Virus record (IMG/VR): IMGVR_UViG_3300027541_000340
Span: 1-31,779 of that record
Reading direction: 5' to 3' (one strand)
Length of the DNA: 31,779 nucleotides
From: a virus
Made by a program: the position numbers and the translations under genes
The notes under the pieces: model-generated
The model's input: only the letters and a program-made list of their open reading frames with translations
The model's database searches: none
Told to the model about the DNA's origin: nothing
Part shown: piece by piece, positions 30,301 to 31,779 of the stretch
Layout of the letters: the number at the start of each line of letters is the position of its first letter
How positions within the stretch are numbered: position 1 is the first letter of the stretch

Positions 30301-31779
30301 TGTTATGGTGTACCACAATCTCTTTTAACTATTATGGAATTTGGTGGACCTCAAGATCCAACTATTGGTGGTTCTAGAGATTTTAGTTTCGAAGATAGAA
30401 CAGCGGCAATTTACTTAACACAAAGTTCAAGCATAAAAATTCCTTGGAAAGAAGTAAATGGAAATGTACCTTCTTCAATAGAATTTAACTTTAAGCCATC
30501 AACTTTACCAAATACACAATATACTTTAATTTCATCAAGCCAATGGACTTTGGATTTAGTACAAACAACTGGTTCATTTGGTAAATTAGAATTAAACTTT
30601 GGTGGTGATTTGGGCGATTCTCCTTATATTTTAAGTGGAAGTGGCGCAGGGTATCCGTATTTTGCAACAACAATTGAATATGTTTATGGACCTGATTTAT
30701 TTACGGGAAGTTTAGAATTCCCAATATCTACAGAATATTATTCTAATGTATGTGTTAATAGAATTGATTATGGTGGCAATAGTTCTCTTTATGAAGTTTG
30801 GTTAGGTACATCAAATGGAAATAGAATTATAACTTCAGTTAGTATGTCTATCTTTACTGAAGATTCTCAATGGATAAGTGGTTCTTCATTACAAATTGGT
30901 GGTAATGGATTTGTAGGAAATGTTGATGAATTCCGTTTATGGAGAGTTCCTTTACAAAGAACTAAATTTAACAATCACGTTTTACATCCTGATTCAATAG
31001 CTGGTAATTCATACACCGCTTCTACTGAAGACCTTTTATTCCGTTTAGATTTTGAATATCCAAAAGATAGAACCGCAGACCCATATATTAAAAACGTAGC
31101 TATTAACGAAACATATGGAGAATATTATGCTAGTGCTAGTAATATGTATTCGGCATCATCATATCCATATCAATACACCCCATACGAAAGAACTGTAACA
31201 GCTACTGTTCCATCTTTAGGATTTAATTATTCAAATAAAATTAGATTTGAAGAACAAGAACTTGTTGGAAATCTTTCTTATAAAGTTAGAGCAACTAAAA
31301 AATCATTTGATAGAGCTCCAATAGATTCTTCTCGTTTAGGATTATTCTTCTCTCCAATTAAGGAGTTGAATATGGATATTGTTAAAGCCTTTGGTGATTT
31401 TAATATTGATAATTACATTGGTGACCCATCTGATGAATATAGATATTCATATAAAGAATTGGAAAATTTAAGAGAATATTATTTTGAAAGATTGGATAGA
31501 AATGTAAACGAATATATTCAATTAGTAAGATATATAAACAAATCTCTATTTGATGTATTGGCTGATTTAGCACCTGCTAGAGCAAAGGTATCTAAAGGTT
31601 TACTTATTGAACCACATTATTTAGAAAGAAGTAAAACAAAGTGGGATAAACCAATAGCAGAAAAAAATAATTTTGAAACATCAATAAATACTTTTGATGA
31701 TGTAACTATACAATCTTCTTATGATGTTTATAATGGAGAACTAAATGCTGAAACAATAACAACATTAGTTGGTGATTTA
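27313..31779 (+). CDS. very large baseplate/tail protein with LamG-like domain (3' truncated)
   Basis: An ATG at 27313 opens a frame that stays open to the window end (1489 codons, no stop). The first third is beta-rich with Ig-like segments. Residues ~620-900 are mixed. Around 977-1010 'NLPYLLKHKGTARAMKAIMA' followed by 'CYGVPQSLLTIMEFGG' matches the K-G-T...G-x-P element of tail protein I-type baseplate proteins. Around 1060-1230 a lectin-like jelly roll is suggested by 'SIEFNFKPSTLP' and 'GNVDEFRLWRVPLQ', as in LamG domains. A helical part follows ('YFERLDRNVNEYIQLVRYIN'-like). It is probably the outer wedge protein to which fibres attach, filling the T4 gp7 position. Confidence 0.75.
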   Translation, partial: MRLIDIEDSLEPKSDSQKLEFLTPLEGGINSDGDVFIKNPSTNAPIKIDKSQDLVGTANYAPTYFFRVASNVDNASIYLNGENTFKLTPDRLSISVDDVIKNGGYTITIQKEGYTTNEKYLIEVLFTPKYYQDDSFIRNLTPIDNTYNQFDRFGVPTFNSDITAKRLMDPVYVGEPAYTLRITKYENGIQTPYDYDVNNQVRELLFSNLQIKNPKDIPSDEELPKENLFPVSVSLNGDNVSSILIVNNTDRVELNRGINDFKYPSGTKIKIASSNLENFRISSIIVTGENKNNIEAQNSLESVTTEFVLTEGIGIEINTNNITPITLAPPSIAFVNVNDLAEYNINTKSGVAIGLTKIGDVSSLRVLLNNQTIEFGNPWETVRGNAAVVLIPEKYFTSIGVYRVIIVASNADGDSEPIECKINVVNKVYVGTPDIRNIVFPQNIKGKDFVGFDVDFDIAWQSVNTDYVLIKPLGLTTSTKAQAAGSITFNFKKLLELAASTNIDTSKDIVQLSLILTPYNTSGQEVISGKDELITINFEKSKKVLPRNVAINRLVEGFINQLDSSVFAEENSKYLTHLLHLGDGDNKIITTWVGDRESLILKLYEPVTTAIQPNQQVWISKIQSNPIVETITITGIESDLCPPLKGPNFSLEPDNGIGYTIFEDLVASGSLTSDAIANRFLEKSGIDTNKLNIQYQSGSVYTFENFSHFGSAAERAKNFFYKAKLIETLKVRYETLITPPSFPVGTILTEATGSHESYLTIDGYQFVTEDGAFDIQYEIQYFNAVPEANEAKRVLNELNLLLRNLDGFEKWMYSSLDSLAYPKEILVLPNGVPVYILKLSNSAEVTAWYENLVQEAEYYDKYNANYLINNIPEFIYSDVDNSQFLLFLDMIGQHFDIIWSYINALNRVRVVEEKTDLGVPDDLIWHLLKSMGWDAKRAYDSQFIWEYAFGLKRDGNTAFSMSLEEANNQVWRRIINNLPYLLKHKGTARAMKAIMACYGVPQSLLTIMEFGGPQDPTIGGSRDFSFEDRTAAIYLTQSSSIKIPWKEVNGNVPSSIEFNFKPSTLPNTQYTLISSSQWTLDLVQTTGSFGKLELNFGGDLGDSPYILSGSGAGYPYFATTIEYVYGPDLFTGSLEFPISTEYYSNVCVNRIDYGGNSSLYEVWLGTSNGNRIITSVSMSIFTEDSQWISGSSLQIGGNGFVGNVDEFRLWRVPLQRTKFNNHVLHPDSIAGNSYTASTEDLLFRLDFEYPKDRTADPYIKNVAINETYGEYYASASNMYSASSYPYQYTPYERTVTATVPSLGFNYSNKIRFEEQELVGNLSYKVRATKKSFDRAPIDSSRLGLFFSPIKELNMDIVKAFGDFNIDNYIGDPSDEYRYSYKELENLREYYFERLDRNVNEYIQLVRYINKSLFDVLADLAPARAKVSKGLLIEPHYLERSKTKWDKPIAEKNNFETSINTFDDVTIQSSYDVYNGELNAETITTLVGDL

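Noticed and set aside
1-31779. Interpretation as a bacterial chromosome region because of the TonB receptor, lipoproteins and CsgG-like gene
   Set aside because: These genes sit among phage-type tagged and baseplate genes on one strand with continuous overlaps, and no host housekeeping gene is present.

Overview
The window looks like part of the late, virion-gene region of a large contractile-tailed (T4-like) bacteriophage that infects a Bacteroidetes/Flavobacteriia-type host. All genes are on the + strand. They are tightly packed, many overlapping as TAATG or ATGA, and the DNA is AT-rich. The phage assignment rests on a gp25-like wedge protein, a gp6/J-like wedge protein, an OB-fold hub protein, a very large baseplate/tail protein and two M15 peptidases. 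The host assignment rests on A-rich leaders mostly lacking Shine-Dalgarno sites, several Bacteroidetes-style lipoproteins, and a TonB-dependent receptor with its companion lipoprotein. I saw no tRNA, rRNA, CRISPR array, insertion sequence or integrase, and no gene-free stretch longer than 300 bases.

Layout. 1-2698: the 3' end of a secreted or structural protein with a cohesin-like domain, two paralogous small lipoproteins, and a run of small membrane proteins that may include lysis functions. 2736-4229: a three-gene cassette (zinc ribbon plus two DUF2589-like proteins) bounded on both sides by an almost identical terminator-plus-TATTTATA element. 4245-8823: a CsgG-like exported protein, a 40-residue basic protein, a small tagged protein, then a TonB-dependent receptor whose start codon lies in a long hairpin, translationally coupled to a beta-helix lipoprotein. 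8879-13389: a glycosyltransferase, an LpxH-like metallophosphoesterase and three envelope proteins, including a barrel-like protein with Ser/Ala and Lys/Glu spacers. 13389-16271: a cluster of small proteins sharing a 10-residue N-terminal tag, then an Ntn-hydrolase-like enzyme. 16317-31779: the baseplate and tail-tip module, ending in an open reading frame that runs off the window.

Two themes link the genes. First, at least six proteins begin with a tag of the form M-I-x-L-x-x-(I/L)-(L/I)-x-E. Its length and L/I-x-E ending match the T4 capsid-targeting propeptide cleaved by the prohead protease, so these proteins may be packaged in the head and injected. Second, an unusually large share of the window encodes outer-membrane or periplasmic proteins, suggesting that the phage rebuilds the host envelope during infection (nutrient uptake, receptor masking, or lysis). 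A recurring ATATTTATA element just upstream of gene blocks, three times directly after a terminator, is the best candidate for the phage's late promoter.
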